This document shows, one piece after another, positions 35,413-46,892 of a DNA stretch of 64,000 nucleotides; within the stretch, counting starts at the first letter, position 1, and the number at the start of each line of letters is the position of its first letter. A program made the translations under genes and the position numbers. The notes under the pieces were generated by a model. That model saw only the letters and a list, made by a program, of their open reading frames with translations, had not been told where the DNA came from and did no database searches. The DNA is from Linepithema humile (lineage: Eukaryota; Arthropoda; Insecta; Hymenoptera; Formicidae), in contig NC_090129.1 of the NCBI RefSeq assembly GCF_040581485.1, positions 13,775,501 to 13,839,500 of the forward strand. Direction: 5' to 3'.

Positions 35413-35599
35413 AACGATGCCCTAACAATATTCGTTACTATATGGATACTGATACTTCTATCAAACATCGATAACAGATGTCTAATAGACATTTATGATG
35501 AATTTATATCGTCATTTATCATGGAAATAATATGGATTTCTAATAGAAACCTATCCAATATCCATCGTAGAGATTTATACCGTGTTTATATCTGTTGAT

Positions 35600-36760
35600 C
35601 GTACGTGCGATCTTTGCTTTGCTGCGGATATTTTGTTAATATGTGTACGCGTATATACGAAGACTTGTTCATCCCCTATATGTTGCATCGCGTTAATTTA
35701 TGACTTGTATACAGTGTAACAAGTATACGTGGCATATAAATAGGTTAATATTTATAGTTGGAGTCAACCGGCATTAAAGACGTGCACTCTGTATTCCTTC
35801 CGTTCCTATAGTGGATCTATCCTTGACAAGTTTCATTCATTTAATAGTTTAATGGTTTCGTGCATGAACTCAATGCTTCTCTTTTGAACGTCATCTCTGC
35901 CGTTCGCATGCAAGCCAGTCATATCTTACAATGAGAGAATTAGATTTTTGAATATCTGAGAGTATCTTCTACAAAAACCGTGATTCCGATAAGATACGTA
36001 TTATGGAGATTCCAACAAAGTTCATATGTAAGTATACAAAAATGTTTATTCCAAAATTGTGAATTACTTTATTTCTTACAAGAAATGAAGTAAACTTTTG
36101 TGTAATATAGATATATTTGTATTAAAAAATTTAAGAGCATACATTTTTATTCCAGTTATGCAGAATAACTATTGGTATAAATAGGAGAATAATAGAAAAA
36201 AAAAATTGAATACAGGAATATATTATTTATTCACGGTTGTTTTAAGCGGAGAAGGAATACATCTGTTCTTATTACCTCTTACGTCTTGCTTCAGGTATAA
36301 TGAACTAGCTAATAAAAAATTTTTATATACATATTTGCACAAATATAAGTATGTGTAATAATATTTCAAATCTTGCTTAATTTTTTATTTAGTTGTAATT
36401 GTGGGTTTCTCCTTGCAGAAGAGTTTCTTATTCATCAATGAAACTTATAAAGTTCAAAACAAATATAAAATATCATGTGTGGACTACGAATACACGCTTC
36501 TGTTCTTATTACCTCTGCGATAACAAGAACATATGTATTTGTTATCTCCAACTGATATTTTGTATTCATTTTTTTGTATAGTATCATCAATAATGAAAAC
36601 CTGCAAGGAGTATAACTAATTAAAAAATTAAACATTTAAAATTATTACACAAACACACATTTGTGCGCATTTATGTAATTTTATAGATTTTATAATGTAA
36701 AATGTAGATAATTATCATTTTGGCTTGTCTAAAAAATAGACAAATCATCTATAATAATAT
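35600..36760. other. Gene-free AT-rich DNA
   Basis: Only short frames; no repeat boundaries recognised. Confidence 0.5.
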
Positions 36761-37626
36761 ACACTCACCCGAAAAAAAAGCGGTACACTGAAAATGTGGG
36801 AAAAATTCATCAAATTTCAACTGACGATAACTTCGTAAATAATAAAGATAGAAAGTTCTATAAAATATGGAAATAAAGCTAAAAATCTCTACTTTAAGAA
36901 TCAATTTATTTCAATGTTGCAAAATAAATTTATTGAAAATGGCGGATGACAAAGCGCGAGCATGCAAAATTGAAAAATAATGGTTCGAGTTTGCGACGGT
37001 GCACGGTATAAACAAAAAATTGTAGCTTATTGGGATCAAAAGCGTACGAAAGTACAGAGTCTCCTCTTTAAAATGCTTTTTTATGCATCTCGATACGATG
37101 ATTTTTCGCCGAGAGATTCGCATTTGAAGAAAAAGGCAGATTCTTACTTCAAATGCGAATCTCTCGGCGAAAAATCATCGTATCAAGATGCATAAAAAAG
37201 CATTTTAAAGAGGAGACTCTGTACTTTCGTACGCTTTTGATCCCAATAAGCTACAATTTTTTGTTTATACCGTGCACCGTCGCAAACTCGAACCATTATT
37301 TTTCAATTTCGCATGCTTTTGCTTTGTCATCCGCCATTTTGGAGAAAGTTATCACACATTATTGCGTTATGAATTTTCGAACACTAGACATCCAAACTTT
37401 TAAAATGGTTTTTAAAAAATCCTGCTAGCTGTATTACGTGCCGAGATATTCAATTTTGAACCAGACCGAATTGCAAGAATAAGAATTCTGTGGTTATCAG
37501 CTCCGCGGTATTTTAAAACTCCAAACTCTCCTTACGGTTATAAGTGTCAATTCTGCTCTTGGCGTTACCCAGGATCAACGGCGTGGACGTGGCAGAAATC
37601 TGATCCCGTGTGCACATGTTGGCACG

Positions 37627-37627
37627 T

Positions 37628-37658
<31 letters not shown>

Positions 37659-37755
37659 CGTGCGTGTGTCCGTGCGCCCGTGTGTGTGTATGTGTGTGTG
37701 CGTGCGCGTGCGTGCGTGCGTGCGTGCGCGTGCATGCGTGTGTGTGCGCGTGCAC
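37627..37755. repeat. TG/CGTG dinucleotide-rich tract
   Basis: About 130 bases of alternating pyrimidine-purine inside Tc1 element 1, downstream of the transposase stop. The overlapping His/Thr-rich frames are artefacts. Confidence 0.9.
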
Positions 37756-37854
37756 CACTGGGATAAGGACCTCATGGCTTGTTAGATCCACGATATTTTA
37801 CGACTCCAAACCCTCCCGGTGGTGCGTGTACAATTGTGTGTGCGCGCGCGTATA

Positions 37855-38874
37855 TTAATAATGGGTATGACCTCCTCGTGCGCGTATTACCTCATTCATG
37901 CGACGAGGCATACTTCTTATTAGTGTTTTAATTTCAGTCTGCGTAATGTCATTCCACTCTATTTCAAGAACTCTTCGAAGTTCTGGCAATGACTGAGGAG
38001 CAGGTATATGATTTCGTACTTTTCTGTTAATATTGTCCCATAGGTGTTCAATGGGATTTAAATCTGGACTCATTGCTGGCCATTCGAGTCGATTTATGCC
38101 AACTTCATCGCAGAAATCAAGCACTTTTCTCGCAACGTGCGGTCGAGCATTGTCTTGCATAAACAAAAAGTCCTCTCCGATGAAGTGCGCATACGGAACA
38201 ACGTACGGTATGAGTACGTCTTCCACGTATACATCTGCGTTCATGTTTGCGTCAAAAAAGTGGAGATCTGTGTGAGCATTCGCAGAAATTCCTGCCCAAA
38301 CCATTACAGAGCCACCATTGTAGCTAGGCCTCTCACTTACAGTACAGTCTGCAAATCGTTCTCCAACGCGACGGTATACTCGTTCTCGTCCGTCTGAAGA
38401 ATACAGACAAAAACGAGATTCGTCGCTAAAAAGAACGGTACTCCATTCTGCATATGTCCAGCCTGCATGCTCGACAGCAAAATTGAGTCGAGTTACGCGA
38501 TGGCGACGCATAAGCGAAGGTACATTTGCTGGCCTGCGCGGAAAAAGACCGTGTTCCGCTAATCTGTTTCGAATAGTGTCAACGGATACATTACATTCGC
38601 GGACATCTCTTAAATTGTTTCGAATTTGAACAGCCGTTCGATGTCTGTCTCTTAATGAATTTAAAACAATAAATCGGTCATCGTTTTCATTCGTACAACG
38701 AGGACGTCCCGAACCAGGTCTTCTTTGGACAGAATTAGTCTCCAAGTACCTAGCATAAGCACGTTGCACGGTTGACACTGATAAATCAAGTGCCTCAGCA
38801 ACGTACCTTCGACTTCTCCCATCTTCAATTAACGCTACAACTTGAGCAGCTTTTTCAGGACTTATCGTCGCCAT
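37855..38874 (-). CDS. Tc1-like transposase, intact, 339 aa
   Basis: One uninterrupted frame from ATG at 38874. An N-terminal paired-type DNA-binding region (helix-turn-helix about residues 8-45; GSGRPR hook at 54-59; second helical part 75-115) is followed by the DDE core: D151 in FSDESRF, D241 in MQDNARPH, and E276 in SPDLNPIEHLWD. Exactly 34 residues separate D241 and E276, the DD34E signature of the Tc1 family. GGSVMVWAGIS (188-198) is the usual conserved strand. Length is normal for the family. It cuts and pastes the element at TA sites in the nucleus. No frameshift or missing catalytic residue, so it may be active; the sister copy at 42683-43232 is nearly identical. Confidence 0.95.
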   Translation of the reverse strand: MATISPEKAAQVVALIEDGRSRRYVAEALDLSVSTVQRAYARYLETNSVQRRPGSGRPRCTNENDDRFIVLNSLRDRHRTAVQIRNNLRDVRECNVSVDTIRNRLAEHGLFPRRPANVPSLMRRHRVTRLNFAVEHAGWTYAEWSTVLFSDESRFCLYSSDGRERVYRRVGERFADCTVSERPSYNGGSVMVWAGISANAHTDLHFFDANMNADVYVEDVLIPYVVPYAHFIGEDFLFMQDNARPHVARKVLDFCDEVGINRLEWPAMSPDLNPIEHLWDNINRKVRNHIPAPQSLPELRRVLEIEWNDITQTEIKTLIRSMPRRMNEVIRARGGHTHY

Positions 38875-39622
38875 AATTGACCAATAATTTCAATGCGAAA
38901 AGATTAATTATTGTTTACTTTGACGAAGTCGTACGAATAAGTAACGCGTCTCGAAAGAAAAAGATCAAGAGAAATCAAGCACTCTTCTCGCAATGTGCGG
39001 TCGAGCATAAACAAAAAGTCAGGGCGGAAAAATCACAAAAGATCTGCAGACATCTCCTTCGGATGCAAAACAATTGATTGAAAAATAATGGTTCGAGTTT
39101 GCGACGGTGCACGGTATAAACAAAAAATTGTAGCTTATTGGGATCAAAAGCGTACGAAAGTACAGAGTCTCCTCTTTAAAATGCTTTTTTATGCATCTCG
39201 ATACGATGATTTTTCGCTGAGAGATTCGCATTTGAAGTAAGAATCTGCCTTTTTCTTCAAATGCGAATCTCTCGGCGAAAAATCATCGTATCGAGATGCA
39301 TAAAAAAGCATTTTAAAGAGGAGACTCTGTACTTTCGTACGCTTTTGATCCCAATAAGCTACAATTTTTTGTTTATACCGTGCACCGTCGCAAACTCGAA
39401 CCATTATTTTTCAATTTTGCATGCTCGCGCTTTGTCATCCGCCATTTTCAATAAATTTATTTTGCAACATTGAAATAAATTGATTCTTAAAGTAGAGATT
39501 TTTAGCTTCATTTCCATATTTTATAGAACTTTCTATCTTTATTATTTACGAAGTTATCGTCAGTTGAAATTTGATGAATTTTTCCCACATTTTCAGTGTA
39601 CCGCTTTTTTTTCGGGTGAGTG

Positions 39623-40041
39623 TATATATACATGTACTGTGGAGATTAGTGGAGGAACACAGTAGCATATTAAAACTGCAGTCAAATAAATGTAGATTGG
39701 TAATTTTATTAATACTATTAATAAGTAGTGGTCTTCCGCACCACCTTTGAGGTTCCACTTATGGCGCGTTTGATTTTTTTTTAAGTGGATCGTCGCCTGG
39801 AGCCCTATTGTACCACTTTTTTTTACACCTGTTATTTACAGGTTAAAATAATTTACAGTAGTTGACACTGTATTTTTGTATCTATATACTTACTGTACTT
39901 TGTATACTCACTGTACTTGTACTTTTGCGCGTTGCGCGTATATTGGCGAGTTGGGAAAATTACTTACTTTATAATTTTTTATAAATACAAAATATATTTT
40001 GTATTTATTATGCCTGCAATGCTATCAAGAGTAATGAGAAA
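39623..40041. other. Gene-free spacer
   Basis: No ORF with a domain and no repeat boundary seen. Confidence 0.5.
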
Positions 40042-40972
40042 TACAAGGTGTCCCATTTTAAACAATCCACTCAAATATCTCAGAAACACCGAGTTAAATA
40101 ATAAAATTTTTTAAATAAAAGTTGTAAGATTTGGAGAGGGAAAAAATATAGGGATATTTGTTTGACCTTGGATGGAAGCGCTTCTGAGATTTGAAGGTCA
40201 TTTTTATTTTTTTAAATGGAACCACTTTAATTTTTTTATATAAATCGATTTCTTATAATATTTGTCGTAAAAAGTTATAAAACTAGGATGGCCAAAAATT
40301 GAATGGTTTACAAGATATTTTATACTTTAATTTGACATAATTTTACATAAACTATAAAATATCTCGTTAAATATTCATTTTTCAATTATCTTACTTTAAC
40401 ACTTTTATGCACAAAATAATGAGAGGAATTAATTGGTGTAAAAAAATACATAGTTGACTTTAAGAAAAAAGTATATATATTTAAGAAGAAAGTATATTAT
40501 ATCATATCTGCTAAATATAGCTTAAATATAGCTCTGCTAGATTTTTTCTTAAAGACAACCATGTGTTTTTTTTATACCAATTGATTCCTCTCATTATTTT
40601 GTGCATAAAAGTGTTGATGTAAGATAATTGAAAAATGAATATTTAACGAGATATTTTATAGTTTATGTAAAATTATGTCAAATTAAAGTATAAAATATCT
40701 TGTAAACCATTCAATTTTTGGTCATCCTAGTCTTATAGCTTTTTACGACAAATATTACGAGAAATCGATTTATATAAAAAAAATTAGTGTCCTTCCATTT
40801 GAAAAAATAAAGATGACCTTTAAATATTAGAAACGCTTTCATTCAAGATCAAACTAATATCCCTATCTTCTTTCCCCCTCCAAATCCTACAACTTTTATT
40901 TAAAAAATTTTTTGTTTTAACGCGGTATTTCAGAGATATTTAAGTGGATTATTTAAAATGGGACACCTTGTA
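40042..40972. mobile_element. 931 bp long-TIR MITE
   Basis: Ends tacaaggtgtcccatttta and its complement (40953-40972). Arms of about 430 bases pair closely, including taaactataaaatatctcg (40358) with its complement at 40650-40670. Centre AT-rich, no coding. Confidence 0.88.
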
Positions 40973-41043
40973 TAAAAATAAAAACATAATTTGCAAAAAT
41001 TATTTTTTATTTTTTAATAAAAAGTACAATTTTTATAAATATT

Positions 41044-41692
41044 TTAATAAATAATGTTTCCTAGGCCTTCTCGGCCACCTTGGCCTCCTCGGCCTCCTCG
41101 GCCCCCTCGGCCCCCTCGGCCTCCTCGGCCCCCTCGGCCTCCTCGGCCCCCTCGGCCTCCTCGGCCTCCTTGGTCTCCTCTACCCCCTCGACCTCCTCTA
41201 TCCCCTCGACCTCCTCGGCCCCCTCGGCTCCTTCGGCCCCCTCGGCCCCTTCGGCCCCCTCGACCTCCACGGTCACTTTGGCCACCACGGTCCCTTCGGC
41301 CACCTCGGCTGTCCTGGCCACCTCGGTCACCTCGGCCACCCTGGTTAGCGGTCCGCTCGTCCTGTTCTTTGTTTGTATCTGAAAAATAAACATAAGTAAT
41401 TAAAAAGTGCAAAATTGTATTATTTATTGCCGGTTATTATTACACTATAAATTATTGTTCAAATTATTATTATAAGACAGAAATATTAATTTTAACGAAT
41501 CTAATCTAAATATAAAACACTTTTAGTATAAATAGACAAATACCGTTTTCATTCAATTGTTCTTGCAACTCTTTTTGATGTTGCTACTGCTGCTGCTGCT
41601 GCAAGTACATAGGTGGTACTGCAGCTGCTGTTGGTTTGCCATCATTTGATCTAATTGTTGCTGCTGTGCAGCGATTTTTTGCTCCAAATCTT
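41044..41692 (-). pseudogene. Q-rich/RGG-rich gene fragment, two exons, frameshifted
   Basis: Minus-strand exon 41692-41544 (after ttttgcag, before gtattt) encodes a Gln-rich helix (DLEQKIAAQQQQLDQMM) but shifts frame near 41605 before QQQQQ and QHQKELQEQLNEN. The exon 41378-41044 encodes DTNKEQDERTANQ, then about 80 residues of GGRGGR/GGRGDR repeats, ending GLGNIIY. RGG boxes usually bind RNA. A short upstream exon may exist near 42200 (MSR before gtaagt). Not recognised as a known gene; it may belong to an unidentified transposon. The GGCCNC repeat could also be tandem-repeat expansion. Confidence 0.4.
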
Positions 41693-41699
41693 CTGCAAA

Positions 41700-42293
41700 A
41701 ATAAAAAGAATAAATATATAAATAAAATATAAAATAAAAATAAAAATAAAAGTCAAGTTAAATTATATAAATATAGTTAAGTTATATAAATTAAGTTAAG
41801 TTAATAAAGTTAAGTTATATAAATTTTTGACCGTATATAGAGAATATAGACCGAATATAGAGAAATTACTGAAAATAAATGTATAAAATATTTAATGTTA
41901 TAAGTAATTAAATTTTCAATAATTTCTCTACATATTTTATTTCTCTATCTAAATAGCTAACAATCTTAATACACTTCTTCCGTCTGTTTCAAGGTTTTGC
42001 GTTTACTCACTCGCGTTTACGTCTCGCGGTCGACTCTGTACACATCAATAATATATAATGCCTAATATCATAACACATTGTTCACTTTTTAATAGTTACC
42101 GTCGGTTACGGTCGATTGAAAATCTTGGTTCTTATATATAAGCACATATATAAAATATTTTTCTAATACGAATAATTATAATTTTATTCTCTACTTACGG
42201 GACATTGTTCCACTGCGTGCTGCTGTTGAAACGAAACTGGCGTCTTGAAGAATTAATTCTGTCACCTTATACTGGCAAGTAAACATATTATAT
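41700..42293. other. AT-rich spacer left of Tc1 element 2
   Basis: No gene recognised beyond the possible leader exon near 42200. Confidence 0.4.
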
Positions 42294-42294
42294 A

Positions 42295-43979
42295 CACTCA
42301 CCCGAAAAAAAGCGGTACACTGAAAATGTGGGAAAAATTCATCAAATTTCAACTGACGATAACTTCGTAAATAATAAAGATAGAAAGTTCTATAAAATAT
42401 GGAAATGAAGCTAAAAATCTCTACTTTAAGAATCAATTTATTTCAATGTTGCAAAATAAATTTATTGAAAATGGCGGATGACAAAGCGCGAGCATGCAAA
42501 ATTGAAAAATAATGGTTCGAGTTTGCGACGGTGCACGGTATAAACAAAAAATTGTAGCTTATTGGGATCAAAAGCGTACGAAAGTACAGAGTCTCCTCTT
42601 TAAAATGCTTTTTTATGCATCTCGATACGATGATTTTTCGCCGAGAGATTCGCATTTGAAGAAAAAGGCAGATTCTTACTTCTAGGCCTCTCACTTACAG
42701 TACAGTCTGCAAATCGTTCTCCAACGCGACGGTATACTCGTTCTCGTCCGTCTGAAGAATACAGACAAAAACGAGATTCGTCGCTAAAAAGAACGGTACT
42801 CCATTCTGCATATGTCCAGCCTGCATGCTCGACAGCAAAATTGAGTCGAGTTACGCGATGGCGACGCATAAGCGAAGGTACATTTGCTGGCCTGCGCGGA
42901 AAAAGACCGTGTTCCGCTAATCTGTTTCGAATAGTGTCAACGGATACATTACATTCGCGGACATCTCTTAAATTGTTTCGAATTTGAACAGCCGTTCGAT
43001 GTCTGTCTCTTAATGAATTTAAAACAATAAATCGGTCATCGTTTTCATTCGTACAACGAGGACGTCCCGAACCAGGTCTTCTTTGGACAGAATTAGTCTC
43101 CAAGTACCTAGCATAAGCACGTTGCACGGTTGACACTGATAAATCAAGTGCCTCAGCAACGTACCTTCGACTTCTCCCATCTTCAATTAACGCTACAACT
43201 TGAGCAGCTTTTTCAGGACTTATCGTCGCCATAATTGACCAATAATTTCAATGCGAAAAGATTAATTATTGTTTACTTTGACGAAGTCGTACGAATAAGT
43301 AACGCGTCTCGAAAGAAAAAGATCAAGAGAAATCAAGCACTCTTCTCGCAATGTGCGGTCGAGCATAAACAAAAAGTCAGGGCGGAGAAATCACAAAAGA
43401 TCTGCAGACATCTCCTTCGGATGCAAAACAATTGATTGAAAAATAATGGTTCGAGTTTGCGACGGTGCACGGTATAAACAAAAAATTGTAGCTTATTGGG
43501 ATCAAAAGCGTACGAAAGTACAGAGTCTCCTCTTTAAAATGCTTTTTTATGCATCTCGATACGATGATTTTTCGCTGAGAGATTCGCATTTGAAGTAAGA
43601 ATCTGCCTTTTTCTTCAAATGCGAATCTCTCGGCGAAAAATTATCGTATCGAGATGCATAAAAAAGCATTTTAAAGAGGAGACTCTGTACTTTCGTACGC
43701 TTTTGATCCCAATAAGCTACAATTTTTTGTTTATACCGTGCACCGTCGCAAACTCGAACCATTATTTTTCAATTTTGCATGCTCGCGCTTTGTCATCCGC
43801 CATTTTCAATAAATTTATTTTGCAACATTGAAATAAATTGATTCTTAAAGTAGAGATTTTTAGCTTCATTTCCATATTTTATAGAACTTTCTATCTTTAT
43901 TATTTACGAAGTTATCGTCAGTTGAAATTTGATGAATTTTTCCCACATTTTCAGTGTACCGCTTTTTTTCGGGTGAGTG
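42295..43979 (-). mobile_element. Tc1-like element 2, internally deleted sister of element 1
   Basis: Same ends (CACTCACCCG) with TA at both sides. Relative to element 1 it lacks the interval from about 37150 to 38327: the left arm (ending cagattcttacttc) runs straight into the middle of the transposase gene (ctaggcctctcac). The right arm and the N-terminal half of the transposase gene match element 1 almost base for base, so the two copies separated recently. Confidence 0.92.
42683..43232 (-). pseudogene. Truncated Tc1-like transposase (first 183 residues)
   Basis: Identical in its first 183 residues to the intact copy at 37855-38874, with the DNA-binding domain and D151. It is then cut by the deletion and reads into the TIR, losing D241 and E276. 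Could still bind ends if expressed (inference). Confidence 0.9.
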
Positions 43980-44086
43980 TAGTTACTGCAGTAACTCTTG
44001 CTAATATGCAGTAGTTTAAAATAAATAATTAAAAGCTTTGCAGGCGTGTAATCTTTTATGTTGATAAATGTAAAATAACAAGCATG

Positions 44087-44520
44087 GCTAAACGAGTAAG
44101 GCGAATGGCAAGAATATTAAAAATCTCGTGTTTGAAAACTGTGATTTTGTAACTTTTTTTCCTTTTTCGATATTTATTTTAAGTAAATTATTAGATAATG
44201 TTTTTGGCTAAAAAAAATTATTTTATCTTTATTAAAAATATTCGCATATGTTAAATTAGCACTTTGTTGCAACATTGTAAAATAACTTCATTTTTCTATT
44301 AACAATAGCAGATCTGTATTATTTCTAAAATTGTTAGTTTAATATATGCGAATATTAATAATAAATAGAAAATATTATTTTTTTGGGCAAAAAAATATTA
44401 TCTAATAATTTACTATGTTAGAAACAAATGTGGTAAAAAGAAAAAAAAGTTGCACGAAGCAGGTCTCGAACAGGTGATCTCTAATATTCCAGCCACTCGC
44501 CTCAGAATTCCTTTTCTGAA
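44087..44520. repeat. Inverted pair of tRNA-like repeats (head-out foldback)
   Basis: Left arm ggcaagaatattaaaaatct...cgtgtttgaaaactg, then a T-run at 44151-44159, is homologous to the reverse of the right arm ggctggaatattagagatca...ctgttcgagacctgc, then a T-run. GTTCGAGACC resembles a pol III B box and the T-runs resemble terminators. Inner arms pair (aaattattagataat). Either two SINEs head to tail-inverted or a TIR element that captured a tRNA-like sequence. Confidence 0.45.
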
Positions 44521-44816
44521 TCAGAAACGCTTGCTTTTAACATGCAAGTAGCATGCATTTATCGTCTGTTGTGTCGGCTCGGTGGAAGGGAGCGTTCGCT
44601 CTCTTCCATTGGTTGAACGGTCGAGCTCACACGGATACGTGACGTAGCGCTTCTGTAAGGTTGTGTGAGGCAGCGGAGCCGGGACCGCTGTGGGAAATAT
44701 CGCATCACTGCCTGGGGGATTCCCACATAACCCTCGGGTTCTCCCCCGAGGCCCGAGGGTATCCATAAAGGATTTCCCCCGCCTTACCAAAAAAAAAAAA
44801 AAAAAAAAAAAAAAAG
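44521..44816 (+). mobile_element. Poly(A)-tailed retroposon fragment
   Basis: A GC-rich segment with a strong hairpin (ccctcgggttctcccccgag) ends in an A27 tract (44790-44816), then abuts the errantivirus-like protease sequence directly. The tail marks a target-primed retroposon on the plus strand. No ORF; family unknown. Confidence 0.6.
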
Positions 44817-44818
44817 GA

Positions 44819-45239
44819 CGACGATGCAGAAAGGAAAACAATTAAAGCAACAGCTAAGACAGTACGAGAGCATAAGGTACTAACAGCTGATGAGATAAAT
44901 CATGCACACACTGAGCTCGATCTGATTTCACTACCCATGAATGAAGTGATTGACGATAAAATAAATATGTTGATCGACACAGGAGCTACCATGAGTCTAA
45001 TAAAATTGAATAAATTGAAAGATGAAACCATAATATACGATAAAAAGATAACTATCATTGGCGCAACAGGGCACAAAGCGGATACTATAGGCGTAATGCA
45101 AGCAACTATTCCGTTAAAAACAAGAGATGTTAAACACGAGTTAAACGTGATAAAAGACGACTTTCCTATTGAATATGACGGAATCCTCGGAGCCGACTTC
45201 CTACAAAAATATCAAGCATCTTTGGGACTATACTACTAA
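44819..45239 (+). pseudogene. Errantivirus-like aspartic protease fragment
   Basis: Frame open from 44819; the active site triad region LIDTGATMSLI lies at about 44971-45003, and ILGADFL near 45184 is the C-terminal protease motif. The pol frame is lost at about 45235 and there is a further stop at about 45306 before the reverse transcriptase. Confidence 0.85.
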
Positions 45240-45309
45240 AAAACTACGCATCGATAAAAATTTATTTACGCTTTTTCCATGCAAAAAATTTACTTTAGAA
45301 GCTTAAAGC

Positions 45310-46527
45310 GAAACTATTATAACAGCCATAACTAAAAAAAACACAGCAGGAATAATCCAAGCAGTAGAAACTAGACCAGGAATATTTATCGGAAATTGCC
45401 TAGTCGAGCCAAAAAATAATAGTTGCCCGATTAGCATAATAAATACTACCAAAACTAAAATAGAAATGCAAGCTCCAGTAGTAGAAATTGAAGAAGTAAA
45501 GACAGAAGAAAATGCCGAGATATTAATAGCTCAGACGTATATACCGAAGGAAATTCCCTTGTCACGCATGCAACGAATTAAAGAGGCGCTTCGTCTCGAT
45601 CACTTAAATAACGAAGAGCGAAAAACCCTACTTAGAATCTGCGAAGATTTCGATGATGTATTTCATCTAGAAGGAGAACCACTGACGGCTACCGCGGCCG
45701 CGAAACATGAGATAGCGACGCGTGCCGATTCAGCACCGGTCAACACTCGACCTTATCGCCTGCCCGAGAAACATAAGACAGAGGTAAATCGACAAGTGCA
45801 GGAAATACTAAAAAATAAAATTATTCAGTCGAGCAATAGCCAATGGAATGCTCCATTGCTAGTGGTGCCAAAAAAGACAGACGCTTCAGGAAAGGCAAAA
45901 TTACGTGTAGTCGTAGATTTCCGAAGATTAAACGACTTAACTATCGGAGATTCATTCCCATTACCTAACATTACGGATATACTCGATCAATTAGGAAATT
46001 CGAAATATTTTTCGACGTTAGACTTAGCGTCAGGGTATCACCAAATACCAATGGCCGACAAAGATAAAGAGAAAACTGCATTCTCTACACCACATGGGCA
46101 CTATGAGTTTAATAGAATGCCCTTTGGATTAAAGAACGCGCCCGCAACTTTTCAACGCCTAATGAATACAATTCTAACAGGTGTACAAGGAATAAAGTGC
46201 CTAGTATATCTCGATGACATAGTGATATACGGAGCCAGTCTCCAAGAGCACAACCGTAGATTAGAAGACGTGTTGCGAAGAATACGAACCAGCAATCTCA
46301 AATTACAACCCGATAAATGCGAGTTCCTTAGGAAAGAAGTTACCTATCTGGGGCATGTAATAGCCGAGAATGGGATCATGCATGATCCAGAGAAATTAAA
46401 GGCGGTAAAAAATTTTCCGGTACCGCGGAAAGTAAAAGACATACAATCTTTTATCGGACTTGTGGGATATTATCGAAGATTTATCGAAGATTTATCGAAG
46501 ATTTTTCTAAGATCGCTAAACCGCTAA
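45310..46527 (+). pseudogene. Errantivirus-like reverse transcriptase region
   Basis: Contains LRVVVDFRRLND, DLASGYHQI, FGLKNAPATFQR, the catalytic VYLDDIVIYG (about 46204-46233) and YLGHVI, in the order of Gypsy-type enzymes. It ends in a frame slip at 46480-46505, where a short run (atttatcgaag) has been duplicated. Confidence 0.92.
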
Positions 46528-46892
46528 CCAAATTAACAAAAAAGAAAATAAAATTCGAATGGACAAACGAGCAACAAACCGCATTTGATATCCTTAGAGA
46601 AAAGTTAATAACAGCACCAATTCTTAAATATCCGGACTTTAACGAAGAATTTGTATTAACTACCGACGCATCAGATTACGCCTTGGGAGCTATACTATCA
46701 CAAGGCCTGATAGGACACGACCGTCCTATAGCATACGCCAGCCGAATACTCTCTCGAGCTGAGCAAAATTATAATACGACAGAAAAAGAATTACTAGCTA
46801 TAGTATGGGCAGTAAAACATTTCCGACCATACTTATACGGAACTAAATTCAAAATAGTTACCGATCACCACTTGTATGGCTATTTAATGTAA
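46500..46892 (+). pseudogene. Errantivirus-like RNase H region
   Basis: LTTDASDYALGAILSQ and TEKELLAIVWAVKHF are the RNase H Asp and Glu motifs. The frame is lost near 46870 (one-base change) before a short tether reading into the integrase. Confidence 0.88.

Larger units (their letters stand above)
34900..35598. mobile_element. MITE-like element with CMC-like end and AGATGTC subrepeats
   Basis: The left end CCCACACGGAACAAAAACC resembles the copy A end (CCCA....GAACAAAAA). The right end, reversed, has ACACGGTATAAATCTC. Between them are many short repeats of the agatgtc(t)a(c)tagacatc type (34930-35030; 35465-35580). The middle is occupied by a hairpin and a ribozyme-like motif described separately. 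Limits approximate. Confidence 0.55.
36762..39622 (-). mobile_element. Tc1-like element 1, autonomous structure with foldback ends
   Basis: Inverted ends start CACTCACCCGAAAAAAA, with TA at each border. Outer arms of about 390 bases (36762-37150 and 39235-39622) are nearly identical inverted copies. Each arm's inner half is then repeated again in reverse (36980-37150 against 37151-37320; 39085-39235 against 39245-39430), so each end is itself a hairpin. It encodes an intact transposase at 37855-38874. The left internal region (37330-37850) contains a TG/CG tract and no gene. Confidence 0.9.

Noticed and set aside
41054..41389. Pro-rich and Ala-Ser-rich plus-strand frames
   Set aside because: Antisense shadows of the GGRGGR-coding repeat; only the minus frame has matching splice sites and a flanking exon.
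36911..43831. Repeated ORFs beginning MRISRRKIIVSRC and MVRVCDGARYKQK
   Set aside because: They are the inverted arms of the two Tc1-like elements read on both strands. MVRVCDGARYKQK recurs in every arm and looks like a chance frame of the repeat, though a short element-encoded peptide is not fully excluded.
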